A stretch of DNA of 64,000 nucleotides from Actinoallomurus liliacearum (GCF_039542035.1 NZ_BAABHJ010000016.1:62001-126000); one strand, 5' to 3'. Shown: positions 53,266-62,426, counted from the stretch's first letter. Notes: generated by a model not told the origin, from the letters alone. Translations and numbers: made by a program.

Positions 53266-53865
53266 ATGTTCACCGGAATCGTCGAGGAGCTGGGCGAGGT
53301 GATCGCGCTCGAACCGGCGGGGGACTCCGCCCGGCTCACGGTGCGCGGCCCTCTCGTCGTCTCCGACGCCACGCACGGCGCGTCCATCGCGGTCAACGGG
53401 GTCTGCCTCACCGTGACCGAATTCAAGGACGACGCGTTCACCGTCGACGTCATGAAGGAGACACTGGACCGGTCCAGCCTCGCCGCGCTGGAACCGGGCT
53501 CACCGGTCAACCTCGAGCGCCCCGTCCGGGCGGCCGACCGGCTCGGCGGCCACATCGTCCAGGGCCACGTCGACGGCGTCGGGCGGATCGTCTCCCGCGA
53601 GCCGGGCGAACGCTGGGAGGTCGTGACGGTCGAACTGCCGCAGCGGCTCGCCCGCTACGTCGTCGAGAAGGGCTCGATCACGGTCGACGGGGTCAGCCTG
53701 ACCGTCGTCGAGGCGCGCGACGACGCCTTCACGATCGCGCTGATCCCCACGACGCTCGAACTGACCACGCTGGGCCGCAAGGGCCCCGGCGACCCGGTCA
53801 ACCTCGAGGTCGACGTCGTCGCCAAGTACGTCGAGCGGCTCGTCACCGCGGGAGCGGTCAAGTGA
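53266..53865 (+). CDS. ribE: Riboflavin synthase alpha subunit
   Basis: A 199-residue protein of two homologous barrels. The N-terminal repeat begins MFTGIVEELGEVIAL with SIAVNGVCLTVTEF; the second has HIVQGHVDGVGRI and GSITVDGVSLTVVEA. It dismutates two lumazines to riboflavin. Starts right at the ribD stop and overlaps ribM by 4 bp (GTGA). Confidence 0.96.
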   Translation: MFTGIVEELGEVIALEPAGDSARLTVRGPLVVSDATHGASIAVNGVCLTVTEFKDDAFTVDVMKETLDRSSLAALEPGSPVNLERPVRAADRLGGHIVQGHVDGVGRIVSREPGERWEVVTVELPQRLARYVVEKGSITVDGVSLTVVEARDDAFTIALIPTTLELTTLGRKGPGDPVNLEVDVVAKYVERLVTAGAVK

Positions 53866-54509
53866 GCTCCTGGACGCAGGCGGGGATCACCGTCCTCGGC
53901 GAGAAGGTCCTGTGGACCGACCTCGTGGGCAACGTCCTGTCCCTGGCCACGGTGTGGCTGGCGATGCGGCGCACGCTCTGGACGTGGCCGGTGCAGCTCA
54001 CCGGCGCGGTCCTCCTGCTGGTCGCCTCGGTCAGCGCGCACGCGCCGGGCAACGCGCTCAAGCAGGTGATGTTCCTCATGCTCGCCTCGTACGGCTGGGC
54101 CCGGTGGCTGCGCGGCCTCCGCGAGAGCCGGGAGCTGCCGGTGCGCCCGGCCACCGGGCGGGAGCGCCTGGCACTCGTCGGGACGCTCGCGGTGGGCACC
54201 GTCGCGGTCGCGCTCCTGTTCGCGAACATCCCCTGGCTGCAGATCTCGTGGTCGCCGCTGGCCAACGCGTACATCTTCGTCGGCAGCGCGGTGGCGACGT
54301 ACGCGCAGAGCCGGGCACTCGTCGACTTCTGGGTCATCTGGGTCCTCGTCGACCTGGTGGGCGTCCCCCTGGCGTTCAAGTCCGGGCTGTACGTCTCCGG
54401 CGCGGCGTACGGAATCTTCTTCATCCTCGTCCTGGCCGGTTTCCGTGACTGGCTGAAGCAGTACCGCCGGCAGCGGCGGCACACCGAGCCCAAGGTGGTG
54501 GCGGCATGA
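53862..54509 (+). CDS. ribM: Riboflavin transporter RibM (PnuC-like)
   Basis: A 215-residue membrane protein with about seven hydrophobic segments and PnuC-family motifs (LVGNVLSLATVWLAMRRTLW near the start and ALVDFWVIWVLVDLVGVPL). PnuC relatives inside riboflavin operons import riboflavin instead of nicotinamide riboside. The position within an FMN-controlled operon supports this, although the substrate was not tested. Overlaps ribE and ribBA by 4 bp each. Confidence 0.87.
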   Translation: MSSWTQAGITVLGEKVLWTDLVGNVLSLATVWLAMRRTLWTWPVQLTGAVLLLVASVSAHAPGNALKQVMFLMLASYGWARWLRGLRESRELPVRPATGRERLALVGTLAVGTVAVALLFANIPWLQISWSPLANAYIFVGSAVATYAQSRALVDFWVIWVLVDLVGVPLAFKSGLYVSGAAYGIFFILVLAGFRDWLKQYRRQRRHTEPKVVAA

Positions 54510-55714
54510 GTCTCGACAGCGTCGAGGAGGCGATCGCGGACATCGCGGCCGGCAAGGCCGTGCTCGTCGTCGACGACGCCGACCGGGAGAACGAGGGCGA
54601 CATCATCTTCGCCGCCGCCAAGGCGACGCCGGAGCTGGTCGCCTTCACGATCCGGTACAGCAGCGGCGTGATCTGCGTGCCCATGGAGGGCCGGGACCTG
54701 GACCGGCTGCAGATCCCGCTGATGACGGCGCACAACCACGAGCGGATGCGCACGGCGTACACCGTGAGCGTCGACGCTCGCGACGGCGTCGACACCGGCA
54801 TCTCCGCCGCCGACCGCGCCCACACGATCCGCGTGCTCGCCGACTCGGCGACCGAGCCGTACGAACTGGTCCGCCCCGGGCACATCTTCCCGCTGCGCTA
54901 CCGCCAGGGCGGGGTGCTGCGGCGGCGCGGGCACACCGAGGCCGCCGTCGACCTGGCCCGGCTGGCCGGGCTCACCCCGGCCGGGGTGCTGGCCGAGGTC
55001 GTCAACGACGACGGCACGATGGCGCGGCTGCCGCAGCTGGAGATCTTCGCCAAGGAACACGACCTCAAGCTGATCTCGATCGAGCAGCTCGTGGAGTACC
55101 GCAAGCGCACCGAGCGGATGGTCGAGCGGGCCGCCGAGACCCGCATCCCGAACCGGTACGGCGAGTGGCGCGCGATCGGGTACGCCAGCCACCTGGACGA
55201 CGGTGAGCACGTCGCCCTCGTGTACGGCGACCTGGGCGACGGCGAGGACGTCCTCGTACGGGCCCATTCCGAGTGCCTGACCGGCGACGTGCTGGGCTCG
55301 GAGCGCTGCGACTGCGGCACCCAGCTCGAGGCCGCGATGGGCGCGATCGCCGCCGAGGGGCGCGGCGTGGTGCTGTACCTCCGCGGCCACGAGGGCCGGG
55401 GCATCGGGCTGGTCGCCAAGCTGCGGGCGTACCAGCGGCAGGACGACGGCTCCGACACCGTCGACGCCAACCTCGAGCTCGGCCTGCCGGTGGACGCCCG
55501 GGAGTACGGCAACGCCGCGCAGATGCTGCTCGACCTGGGCGTCCGGTCCGTCCGGGTGCTGACCAACAACCCGGCCAAGGTCGCGGGGCTGGAGCGCTTC
55601 GGCGTCGAGGTGCGCGGGCGCATCGGGCTGCCCGTCCTCGTCACCGAGCACAACCGGCGCTACCTCGCCGCCAAGCGCGACCGGCTGGGCCATGAGATCG
55701 GAGATCTCGGATGA
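54506..55714 (+). CDS. ribBA: Bifunctional DHBP synthase / GTP cyclohydrolase II
   Basis: A 402-residue fusion. RibB (about 1-200): LVVDDADRENEGDIIFAA and FTIRYSSGVICV. RibA (about 205-402): zinc-binding VRAHSECLTGDVLGSERCDC, LRGHEGRGIGL, and LTNNPAKVAGLERFGV. RibB makes dihydroxybutanone phosphate from ribulose 5-phosphate; RibA opens GTP. The two products enter the pathway used by ribH and ribD. It overlaps ribM by 4 bp. Confidence 0.97.
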   Translation: MSLDSVEEAIADIAAGKAVLVVDDADRENEGDIIFAAAKATPELVAFTIRYSSGVICVPMEGRDLDRLQIPLMTAHNHERMRTAYTVSVDARDGVDTGISAADRAHTIRVLADSATEPYELVRPGHIFPLRYRQGGVLRRRGHTEAAVDLARLAGLTPAGVLAEVVNDDGTMARLPQLEIFAKEHDLKLISIEQLVEYRKRTERMVERAAETRIPNRYGEWRAIGYASHLDDGEHVALVYGDLGDGEDVLVRAHSECLTGDVLGSERCDCGTQLEAAMGAIAAEGRGVVLYLRGHEGRGIGLVAKLRAYQRQDDGSDTVDANLELGLPVDAREYGNAAQMLLDLGVRSVRVLTNNPAKVAGLERFGVEVRGRIGLPVLVTEHNRRYLAAKRDRLGHEIGDLG

Positions 55715-55769
55715 GCGGGCGGCTGATGAGCATCGCGCCTCTGGCAACTCCTCGGACTAAGGAAAGCGC

Positions 55770-56282
55770 ATGAGTGGAATCGGACGCCCGGGGGAGACGT
55801 TCGTCGACGCCTCCGGGCTGCGGCTGGGGATCGTCTGCACCCGGTGGCACACGCGGATCACCGACCGGCTGCTGGAGCGGGCCGTCGCCACGGCCAAGGA
55901 GTGCCGGGTCGCCGATCCGGTCGTCGTACGGGTGGCCGGCGCGCTGGAGATCCCGGTCGTGGCCCAGCAGCTCGCCCGCGACAATGACGCGGTCGTCTGC
56001 CTGGGTGCGGTGATCCGCGGCGATACGCCCCATTTCGACTATGTCTGCGACTCCGTCACCGCGGGTTTGACGAGGGTTGCCCTGGATGAGGGCACCCCCG
56101 TCGGTAACGGCGTACTAACATGTGAGACGATCGACCAGGCATTGGACCGCTGCGGGCTGGACGACAGCCGCGAGGACAAAGGGATGGAGGCGACCGTGGC
56201 CGCACTCGATACGGCACTGACCCTGCGAGGTCTTCGGCACCACGGTCACGCGCGGCATGACGCGGAGCATCTGGGCTCCTGA
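55770..56282 (+). CDS. ribH: 6,7-dimethyl-8-ribityllumazine synthase
   Basis: A 170-residue protein with VCTRWHTRITDRLLERA, VAGALEIPVVAQQLA, CLGAVIRGDTPHFDYVC, VGNGVLTCETIDQALDR and DKGMEA. It condenses the RibA/D-derived pyrimidine with dihydroxybutanone phosphate. ATG follows AAGGAAAG. It is the last riboflavin gene; hisG starts just 49 bp on, and hisE, often found between the two in actinobacteria, is absent. Confidence 0.96.
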   Translation: MSGIGRPGETFVDASGLRLGIVCTRWHTRITDRLLERAVATAKECRVADPVVVRVAGALEIPVVAQQLARDNDAVVCLGAVIRGDTPHFDYVCDSVTAGLTRVALDEGTPVGNGVLTCETIDQALDRCGLDDSREDKGMEATVAALDTALTLRGLRHHGHARHDAEHLGS

Positions 56283-56331
56283 GCGTCGACGCCGCGAAAC
56301 CCATCTCTTTCGAAGAAAGGCCTGCTGAACC

Positions 56332-57207
56332 GTGCTGTCACTCGTGCTGCCCAAGGGCTCCCTGGAGAAGGCGACGTTCGAGCTGTTCGACGCCGCCGAC
56401 CTGACCGTCCGCCGGGCCTCCGAGCGCGACTACCGCGCCTCCATCGACGACCCCCGGATCGACCGGGTCCGCGTCCTGCGCCCGCAGGAGATCCCGACGT
56501 ACCTCGAACAGGGCCTGTTCGACCTCGGCATCACCGGGCGCGACTGGATCACCGAGACCGACTCCGACGTCGTCTCGCTCGGTGAGCTGAAGTACTCCAA
56601 GGCCACGTCCAACCCGGTGCGCGTCATCATGGCCGTGCCGAACGACGCGCCCTGGCAGACCGTCTCCGACCTGCCCGAGGGCGTGCGGATCTCCACTGAG
56701 TTCCCCGCCCTCACCGAGCGGTTCCTCGCCAAGCACGGCGTGAAGGCGCGGGTCGTGCCGTCGTACGGCGCGACCGAGGCGAAGGTCCCCGACATCGTCG
56801 ACGTGATCGTCGACCTCACCGAGACCGGGTCGTCGCTGCGCAAGAACGGCCTGCGCATCCTCGACACCCTCCTGACCAGCTACACCGAGCTGGTCGCCAA
56901 CCGCGAGGCGTACGAGGACGCCGAAAAGCGCGCGGCCATGGAGGACATCGCGCTGCTGCTGCAGGGCGCGATCCGGGCGCGCGGCAACGTCCTGCTCAAG
57001 CTGAACGTCGAGAACGGCGCGCTGCAGAGCGTCCTGGACATCATCCCGTCGATGTCGTCCCCCACGGTCACGCCGCTGGCCGGCGGCGAGATGCACGCGG
57101 TGGAGAGCGTCGTCGCCAAGCACGGCGTCAACACCCTGATCCCGGCGCTGAAGGCGGCGGGCGCCCGCGACATCCTCGAGATCCCGATCAGCAAGATCGT
57201 CGACTGA
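56332..57207 (+). CDS. hisG: ATP phosphoribosyltransferase (long form)
   Basis: First enzyme of histidine synthesis. The 291-residue product has MLSLVLPKGSLEKATFELF, LGITGRDWITE, and VDLTETGSSLRKNGL, then a C-terminal ACT-like regulatory domain (NVLLKLNVENGALQSVLDII, IPALKAAGARDILEIPISKI) that binds histidine. This is the homohexameric long form, which does not need HisZ. GTG start 49 bp after ribH. A short tandem repeat covers its stop codon. Confidence 0.96.
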   Translation: MLSLVLPKGSLEKATFELFDAADLTVRRASERDYRASIDDPRIDRVRVLRPQEIPTYLEQGLFDLGITGRDWITETDSDVVSLGELKYSKATSNPVRVIMAVPNDAPWQTVSDLPEGVRISTEFPALTERFLAKHGVKARVVPSYGATEAKVPDIVDVIVDLTETGSSLRKNGLRILDTLLTSYTELVANREAYEDAEKRAAMEDIALLLQGAIRARGNVLLKLNVENGALQSVLDIIPSMSSPTVTPLAGGEMHAVESVVAKHGVNTLIPALKAAGARDILEIPISKIVD

Positions 57208-57247
57208 TCCCGTAAGTCGACTGATTCCGTAAGGCGGCGGCACCCTC

Positions 57248-57676
57248 ATGACCACGGCGACGTGGCGACCCCGGCGGGCCAGGATCGTCCCGTACGTCCT
57301 CGCGGCGGTGGTCATTCTCAGCATGATCGCTCTCGCCGTGGTCATGCCGGCGCCCTGGAGCCTCGGCGACCGGATCGGCCTGGTGGCGATCGGGCTGGCC
57401 GTCGCCGGGGTCCTGCACATCCTCGCCCGCAGCCGGGTGACCGCCGACGACGAGGGCCTCACGGTCGTCAACGGCCTGCTCACGCACGAGTACGAATGGG
57501 CCGAGCTGCTCGGCATCACGATGTCCGAGGGCGCGCCCTGGCCCACTCTCGACCTCGCCGACGGCTCGACCGCCCCCGTCATGGGCATCCAGGCCTCCGA
57601 CGGCGAGCGCGCCAACCGGGCCCTCGCTGAGCTGGCCGCCCTGATCCACGAACGCGGCGAGGCCAAGAACCACTGA
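57248..57676 (+). CDS. PH-domain-containing membrane protein
   Basis: A 142-residue protein with two N-terminal membrane helices (YVLAAVVILSMIALAVV, IGLVAIGLAVAGVLHILA) and a cytoplasmic bacterial PH-like domain (VTADDEGLTVVNGLLTHEYE, WAELLGITMSEGAPWP). The gene commonly follows hisG in actinobacteria. Its role is unknown; it may be in the same transcript as ribH-hisG because no terminator is obvious between them. Confidence 0.84.
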   Translation: MTTATWRPRRARIVPYVLAAVVILSMIALAVVMPAPWSLGDRIGLVAIGLAVAGVLHILARSRVTADDEGLTVVNGLLTHEYEWAELLGITMSEGAPWPTLDLADGSTAPVMGIQASDGERANRALAELAALIHERGEAKNH

Positions 57677-57742
57677 GCCCGTTCCCGGCCGCCCGGTGGG
57701 ACGCCCCCCGCCGATGACGACCCGCCGGGATCGCCCGTTCGG

Positions 57743-58378
57743 TCAGCGGCGGATGAGGCCGAGGTCGGTCGCGGTGGCTACGGCGGCGGTACGGGAGTCG
57801 ACACCGAGCTTGGCGTAGACGCGGGCCAGGTGGGATTTGACGGTGCCTTCGGTGAGGTGGAGCCGTCGGCCGATCGCCTGGTTGGACAGGCCGTCGGCGA
57901 CGAGCGCGAGGACCTCGGTCTCGCGCCGGGTCAGCGCGGTCGCGGGGCTGCGCATCCTGTTCATCAGCCGGTCGGCGACGGCAGGAGCCAGCGTGGCACG
58001 GCCGGCCGCGGCGGTGCGCACGGCGGCCGCCAGTTCCTCGGGCGGGGCGTCCTTGAGGAGGTAACCGGTGGCCCCGGCCTCGATGGCGGCCAGCGTGTCG
58101 GCGTCGGTGTCGTAGGTGGTGACGATCACGACGCGGGGGGCTCCGGGGCGGGCGGTGATGGCGGCGGTGGCCTGGGCGCCCGTCATTCCCTCGCCGAACC
58201 GCAGGTCCATCAGGACGACGTCCACGTCGCCGGCGGCGGCGCGGAGGACGGCCTCCTCGGCGGTGGCGGCCTCGGCCACCACGGTGATGCCGGGCTCGGT
58301 CTCCAGCACGGCGCGCAACCCGGCCCGCACCACGGGGTGGTCGTCGGCCAGCAGCAGGCGGATGGGCGCATCGGTCAC
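57743..58378 (-). CDS. NarL/FixJ-family response regulator
   Basis: A 211-residue regulator. The receiver has LLLADDHPVVRAGLRAVLE, the phosphoacceptor in VVLMDLRFGEG, and YLLKDAP; the C-terminal LuxR-type helix-turn-helix is LTRRETEVLALVADGLSNQA, with LTEGTVKSHLARVYAKL. It pairs with the adjacent histidine kinase (46 bp gap). GTG 58378 is preferred, with GAGG upstream; ATG 58402 is an alternative. The divergent ABC transporter is the likely target. Confidence 0.93.
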   Translation of the reverse strand: MTDAPIRLLLADDHPVVRAGLRAVLETEPGITVVAEAATAEEAVLRAAAGDVDVVLMDLRFGEGMTGAQATAAITARPGAPRVVIVTTYDTDADTLAAIEAGATGYLLKDAPPEELAAAVRTAAAGRATLAPAVADRLMNRMRSPATALTRRETEVLALVADGLSNQAIGRRLHLTEGTVKSHLARVYAKLGVDSRTAAVATATDLGLIRR

Positions 58379-58424
58379 GGGCGGGCCTCGGATGCGGGGC
58401 ACGCGGCCGGGATCAGAGAGGCGG

Positions 58425-59648
58425 TCACGGGGTGGTCCCGGGTACGGGGTCCGCGGCGACTCGAGTCAGGGGAAGCCGGGCGGCCAGAGCGGTGCCGTGA
58501 CCGTGGGCGGACTCGATGGTCAGGGTGCCGTCGAGGGCGGCCATGCGGGAACGCATGGCCGCGAGTCCGAACCCGCCGTCGGCCGGGTCGGGGACCGGCG
58601 GCCGGTCGGGGTGGAAGCCGATCCCGTCGTCGACCACGTCCACGGTGACGTCGTCGTCGAGGTAGCTCAGGGTGACCTCGGCGGTGGTGGCGTGGGCGTG
58701 CTGGACGACGTTGGCCAGGGCGGACTGGGCCACGCGGAGCAGCGCGACCTCCTGCGCGGTCGGCATCGGCACCGGGTCACCGGAGAGGTGGAAGCACACG
58801 GCGAGCCGGTGGCGGGCGGAGATGGTGACGCACAGCCGCTCCAGCGCGCCGGCCAGGCTGGTGCCCTCCAGGGCGGGCGGGGTGAGGGCGGCGACGAAGC
58901 GGCGGGCCTCGGCGAGGTTGTCCACGGCGGCCTGACGGGCCTGGTCCACGTAGCGGGCGGCGGCATCGGGCCTGCCGGGCAGCGCGCGCTCGGTCGCGCG
59001 CAGCAGCAACTGGATGCTGGAAAAGCCCTGGGCGAGGGTGTCGTGGATCTCTCGGGCCAGGCGCTCGCGCTCGGCCAGCACCCCCGCGGTGTGCTGAGCG
59101 GCGGCGAGATCGGCGCGGGTGGTGGTGAGCTCCTCGATCAGCATCCGGCGCCGTTCGCCCTCCCGGTACAGGGCCTGATATCCCCACACCACCGCGACCG
59201 CCACCGCCGCGCCGAGGGTCGGGCCGATCGCGGCGGCGGGCGTGAAGGAGCCCTGATGGGCGGCGAAGGTCATGATCGCCGCGAGCGCGGTGGCGACCAC
59301 CGCGACCAGGCCCGCGCCCCGGGGCAGCAGGTGAAGCTGGAGAAAGTACAGGGGAAAGGCCAACCACACTCCGTCGGCGGACAGGGCCAGCAGCACCAGC
59401 CACACCACGCCCACGGCGGCGAGCCACACGGCGGCGGCCCGGCGGGACCGGCCGACGCGGGGCAGCAGCGGACCCGCCGCGTACACCAGCCCGAGCAGCG
59501 CGGCCACCGCGACGGCGGCCACGGCGTACGACCCGCCTCCGGCCATGGTCCGGACGGCGGCGAGAGCCAGCAGGCCGGCGGTCAGCACGTGCAGGCACCA
59601 GGTCAGGGCCCGGACGGTGACGGTCAGGGCGGGGGCGGTGGTGTTCAC
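58425..59648 (-). CDS. Sensor histidine kinase (DesK/NarX-like, HisKA_3)
   Basis: A 407-residue kinase with five or six N-terminal membrane segments, then a short coiled linker, the phosphoacceptor in ERERLAREIHDTLAQGFSSI, the ATPase N box SALANVVQHAHATTAEV, and G boxes VVDDGIGF and GGFGLAAMRSRM. Such membrane kinases often sense cell-envelope stress or antimicrobial peptides and control neighbouring ABC exporters. GGAAGGACC precedes the GTG start. Confidence 0.93.
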   Translation of the reverse strand: MNTTAPALTVTVRALTWCLHVLTAGLLALAAVRTMAGGGSYAVAAVAVAALLGLVYAAGPLLPRVGRSRRAAAVWLAAVGVVWLVLLALSADGVWLAFPLYFLQLHLLPRGAGLVAVVATALAAIMTFAAHQGSFTPAAAIGPTLGAAVAVAVVWGYQALYREGERRRMLIEELTTTRADLAAAQHTAGVLAERERLAREIHDTLAQGFSSIQLLLRATERALPGRPDAAARYVDQARQAAVDNLAEARRFVAALTPPALEGTSLAGALERLCVTISARHRLAVCFHLSGDPVPMPTAQEVALLRVAQSALANVVQHAHATTAEVTLSYLDDDVTVDVVDDGIGFHPDRPPVPDPADGGFGLAAMRSRMAALDGTLTIESAHGHGTALAARLPLTRVAADPVPGTTP

Positions 59649-59817
59649 GGTCCTTCCAGCCTAGAAGCCGAGCCTCGGCGGAGGCCTCCATCAAAAGTTA
59701 GAACCCATCCGCCACCGTTCGAACCGGGAGGTCGTGTCGTGGGCCGGATGTGCGGACCGGGGGCGACGGCGATGGTGGAGACGTACCGTTCCGCCGTCGA
59801 GAGGACAGGTCCAAGCC

Positions 59818-60978
59818 GTGTTCGTGGGCTGGAGAGATCTGCGGTTCGCCAAGGGGCGCTTCGCCCTGATGGGGACCGTCATCGTGCTGATCACCGTGCT
59901 CGTCGGGCTGCTGTCCGGGCTGACCGCCGGGCTGGGCCGGCAGAACGTCTCCGCGATCACCGGTCTGCGCGCCGACCGGATCGCGTTCAACGCGCCCAGC
60001 GGGGGAGCGGCCCTGTCGTACGCGAACTCCACCGTCACCGCGAGGCAGTGGCGCCAGTGGGCCGGCACCCCCGGCGTGACGGGCGCCGAACCACTGGGCA
60101 TCACCGTCACCCGGGCCGTCGCCGGCGCCAAGACCGTCGGCGTCTCGGCCTTCGGCGTCCGGCCCGGCTCCGCGCTCGCGCCGGACGGTGCCGGGATCGG
60201 CGAGCACACGGCGGTGCTGTCCGCCTCCGCCGCCGACGACCTCGGCGTACGGCCCGGCGGCACCCTCACCCTCGCCGGGCGGGAACTGACGGTCGCCGCG
60301 ATCCGGGGCGACGCCCACTTCAGCCACACCCCGGTCATCTGGACCAGCCTCGACGTCTGGCGAAGGACCGCCCCTCCCACCGGACCCGAAGGCCCGCCCG
60401 CCGGAGGTGCGGCGGTCGCAGGCCCGGCCGCTGACGGCCTGACCGCCGGAGGCCCGGCCGCTGACGGCCCGACCGCCACCGTCATCGCCCTGACCACGAC
60501 CTCCCGCGCCGACGTGAAGGCCGCCGACAAGGCGGCGGGCACCAGGACGGTGTCCAAGGGCGCCTCGCTGTCCGCGATCGGTTCCTACACCTCCGAGAAC
60601 GGTTCGCTGCAGTTGATGCGCGGCTTCCTGTTCGCCATCTCCGCGCTGGTCATCGGGGCGTTCTTCACCGTCTGGACCATTCAGCGAAGCGGCGACGTCG
60701 CCATCCTCAAGGCGCTGGGCGCCTCCACCGCCGGTCTCCTGCGTGACGCCCTCGGCCAGGCCATCGTCCTGCTGACCGGCGGCACCCTCGTCGGCACCGC
60801 CGTCGCCGTCGCCCTCGGCGCGCTCGTCGCGGGCTCGTCCGTGCCCTTCGTCCTCACCCTCGCCACCGTGCTCTTCCCCGCCGCCGTGATGATCCTCCTC
60901 GGCGCGATCGGGGCCGCCCTGTCCGTCCGCCGCATCACGTCCGTCGACCCGCTGACCGCCCTCGGGAGCGCCCGTTGA
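59818..60978 (+). CDS. FtsX-like ABC transporter permease
   Basis: A 386-residue permease with an N-terminal membrane helix (FALMGTVIVLITVLVGLLSG), a long extracellular MacB-like domain, and three C-terminal segments (FLFAISALVIGAFFTVWTI, LVGTAVAVALGALVAG, AAVMILLGAIGAALSVR). The extracellular part contains a duplicated 30-bp segment encoding a Gly/Ala/Pro-rich repeat. GTG 59818 is preferred. Overlaps the ATPase gene by 4 bp (TTGA). With the divergent two-component system it resembles envelope-stress or antimicrobial-peptide resistance modules. Confidence 0.9.
   Translation: MFVGWRDLRFAKGRFALMGTVIVLITVLVGLLSGLTAGLGRQNVSAITGLRADRIAFNAPSGGAALSYANSTVTARQWRQWAGTPGVTGAEPLGITVTRAVAGAKTVGVSAFGVRPGSALAPDGAGIGEHTAVLSASAADDLGVRPGGTLTLAGRELTVAAIRGDAHFSHTPVIWTSLDVWRRTAPPTGPEGPPAGGAAVAGPAADGLTAGGPAADGPTATVIALTTTSRADVKAADKAAGTRTVSKGASLSAIGSYTSENGSLQLMRGFLFAISALVIGAFFTVWTIQRSGDVAILKALGASTAGLLRDALGQAIVLLTGGTLVGTAVAVALGALVAGSSVPFVLTLATVLFPAAVMILLGAIGAALSVRRITSVDPLTALGSAR
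60421..60480 (+). repeat. Two tandem 30-bp units inside the permease gene
   Basis: Units 60421-60450 and 60451-60480 share 26 or more bases (GGCCCGGCCGCTGACGGCC start). They encode Gly-Pro-Ala-Ala-Asp-Gly-type repeats in the extracellular domain. The frame is kept, so the duplication adds ten residues. Confidence 0.75.
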
Positions 60979-61649
60979 GCCTCACCCTGACCGACATCAC
61001 CCTCACCTACCCCGACGGCGACGGTCGCGTCACCGCGCTCGACCACGTCGACCTGGAGGTGCCCGAGGGCGGTCTCACCGCGGTGGTCGGCCCCTCCGGC
61101 TCCGGCAAGTCCAGCCTGCTGGCCGTCGCCGCCACCCTCATCACACCCGACGCCGGCACCGTCGCCATCGACGGCACCGTCACCACCGGGATGACACGCG
61201 GCGAGCTGACCGCCCTACGCCGCGACAAGATCGGCATCGTCTTCCAGCAGCCGAACCTGCTGCCCTCCCTCACCGCCGCCGAACAACTCCAGGTCATGGC
61301 CCAGATCGACGGTCGCTCCCCGGCCAAGGCCCGGCCCAGGGCGATGGACCTGCTCGACGCGGTCGGTCTGGCCGAGCAGGCCGGTCGGCGTCCCCACCAG
61401 CTCTCCGGCGGCCAGCGCCAGCGGGTCAACATCGCCCGCGCCCTGATGAACGACCCCACCGTCCTCCTCGTCGACGAGCCCACCAGCGCCCTCGACCACG
61501 AACGCGGTGCCGCGATCATCGACCTGCTCACCCGCCTCACCCACCAGCGGGCCACCGCCACGGTCCTGGTCACCCACGACCGCACCCACCTCACCGCCGC
61601 GGACCGGATCGTCCGCGTCCACGACGGACGTCTCAGCTTCCCGGCATGA
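60975..61649 (+). CDS. ABC transporter ATP-binding protein (LolD/MacB type)
   Basis: A 224-residue ATPase with Walker A VVGPSGSGKSSLL, the Q loop GIVFQQPNLLPSLTA, signature LSGGQRQRVNIARAL, Walker B VLLVDEPTSALD and switch His LVTHDR. It forms the motor for the adjacent FtsX-like permease. The TTG start overlaps the permease stop. Confidence 0.95.
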   Translation: MSLTLTDITLTYPDGDGRVTALDHVDLEVPEGGLTAVVGPSGSGKSSLLAVAATLITPDAGTVAIDGTVTTGMTRGELTALRRDKIGIVFQQPNLLPSLTAAEQLQVMAQIDGRSPAKARPRAMDLLDAVGLAEQAGRRPHQLSGGQRQRVNIARALMNDPTVLLVDEPTSALDHERGAAIIDLLTRLTHQRATATVLVTHDRTHLTAADRIVRVHDGRLSFPA

Positions 61650-61742
61650 GCCGCTCAGCGTGGTCCGGTGATCCCCCTGCCTTTCGGGCCGGTCGTCACC
61701 ACCACGTCACGGCCGGTCGGCGGCATCGACACTCACCTGCGC

Positions 61743-62354
61743 TCACCGAGGCTGGGACCGTAGCCCGTCGAGGATGAGCCGGGCGAGGTGTGCCGAGCGC
61801 TCGGGACTGGTCTCCGCGCCGGCGTGGCGGATCGCGGCGAAGGCGCCGGCGACCAGTGCCATCACCTCGTCAACGGTGACGTCGTCACGCACGATGCCGG
61901 AGGCGTGCGCGCGGCCGAGCAGGTCCGCGACATGGCGGGTGAGGTCCGCTGCGACGTTCGGCGCGGCGGTGCGCAAGTCGAACTCGGCGGCCGCGAGCGC
62001 GCTCTTGACCGCCGCGTTCTCGGCGCCGTTGGCCATCATCCGGGACAGCAGCGTGAACAGGGCCGTGGGGTCGTCCGTGGCGGCGAGCGCTTCCGCCTCC
62101 GCGACCAGCCGCTCGAGCTGATCGGTCGCGACGGCGAGATAGAGCGCCTCCTTGGTAGGGAAGTGCCGATGAACGGTGCCGGGACCGACATCTGCGCGGC
62201 GCGCGATCTCATCCAGCGAGACGCCGAGGCCTTCGGTCGCGAACAGGCGTTGCGCGGTGCGAAGCACCCGCTCGCGGTTGCGGCGCGCGTCGGCGCGCAG
62301 CCCACGGTCGCTCCCGGGAGCCGCCGGGACGGCCTTGTGAGGATGGCCGGACAT
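61743..62354 (-). CDS. TetR-family transcriptional regulator
   Basis: A 203-residue TetR protein. The helix-turn-helix is ATEGLGVSLDEIARRADVGP with TVHRHFPTKEALYLAV. The ligand-binding C-terminal half is helical and gives no ligand clue. ATG 62354 is favoured; the longer frame starting at 62384 lies in the operator. Two operator-like repeats lie upstream in the gap to the divergent SnoaL-like gene, supporting control of both genes. Confidence 0.92.
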   Translation of the reverse strand: MSGHPHKAVPAAPGSDRGLRADARRNRERVLRTAQRLFATEGLGVSLDEIARRADVGPGTVHRHFPTKEALYLAVATDQLERLVAEAEALAATDDPTALFTLLSRMMANGAENAAVKSALAAAEFDLRTAAPNVAADLTRHVADLLGRAHASGIVRDDVTVDEVMALVAGAFAAIRHAGAETSPERSAHLARLILDGLRSQPR

Positions 62355-62366
62355 GTCGATATCAGC

Positions 62367-62426
62367 ATAACCGGGGCGGCGCACCGCTTATCATCGGAAC
62401 CATAACCGGGGCGGCGCACCGGTTAT
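62367..62426. promoter_or_regulatory. Two TetR operator copies in the divergent gap
   Basis: ATAACCG...CCGCTTAT at 62367-62391 and ATAACCGG...CCGGTTAT at 62402-62426 are 25-bp near-identical repeats with inverted arms, the second perfect in 8-bp arms. Their centres are 35 bp apart. This layout matches TetR autoregulation with control of the divergent gene. Confidence 0.72.

Noticed and set aside
59708..59730. GTTCGAAC-like sequence resembling a tRNA T-loop
   Set aside because: No acceptor, D or anticodon stems can be drawn around it; it lies in the divergent promoter region of the two-component and ABC genes.
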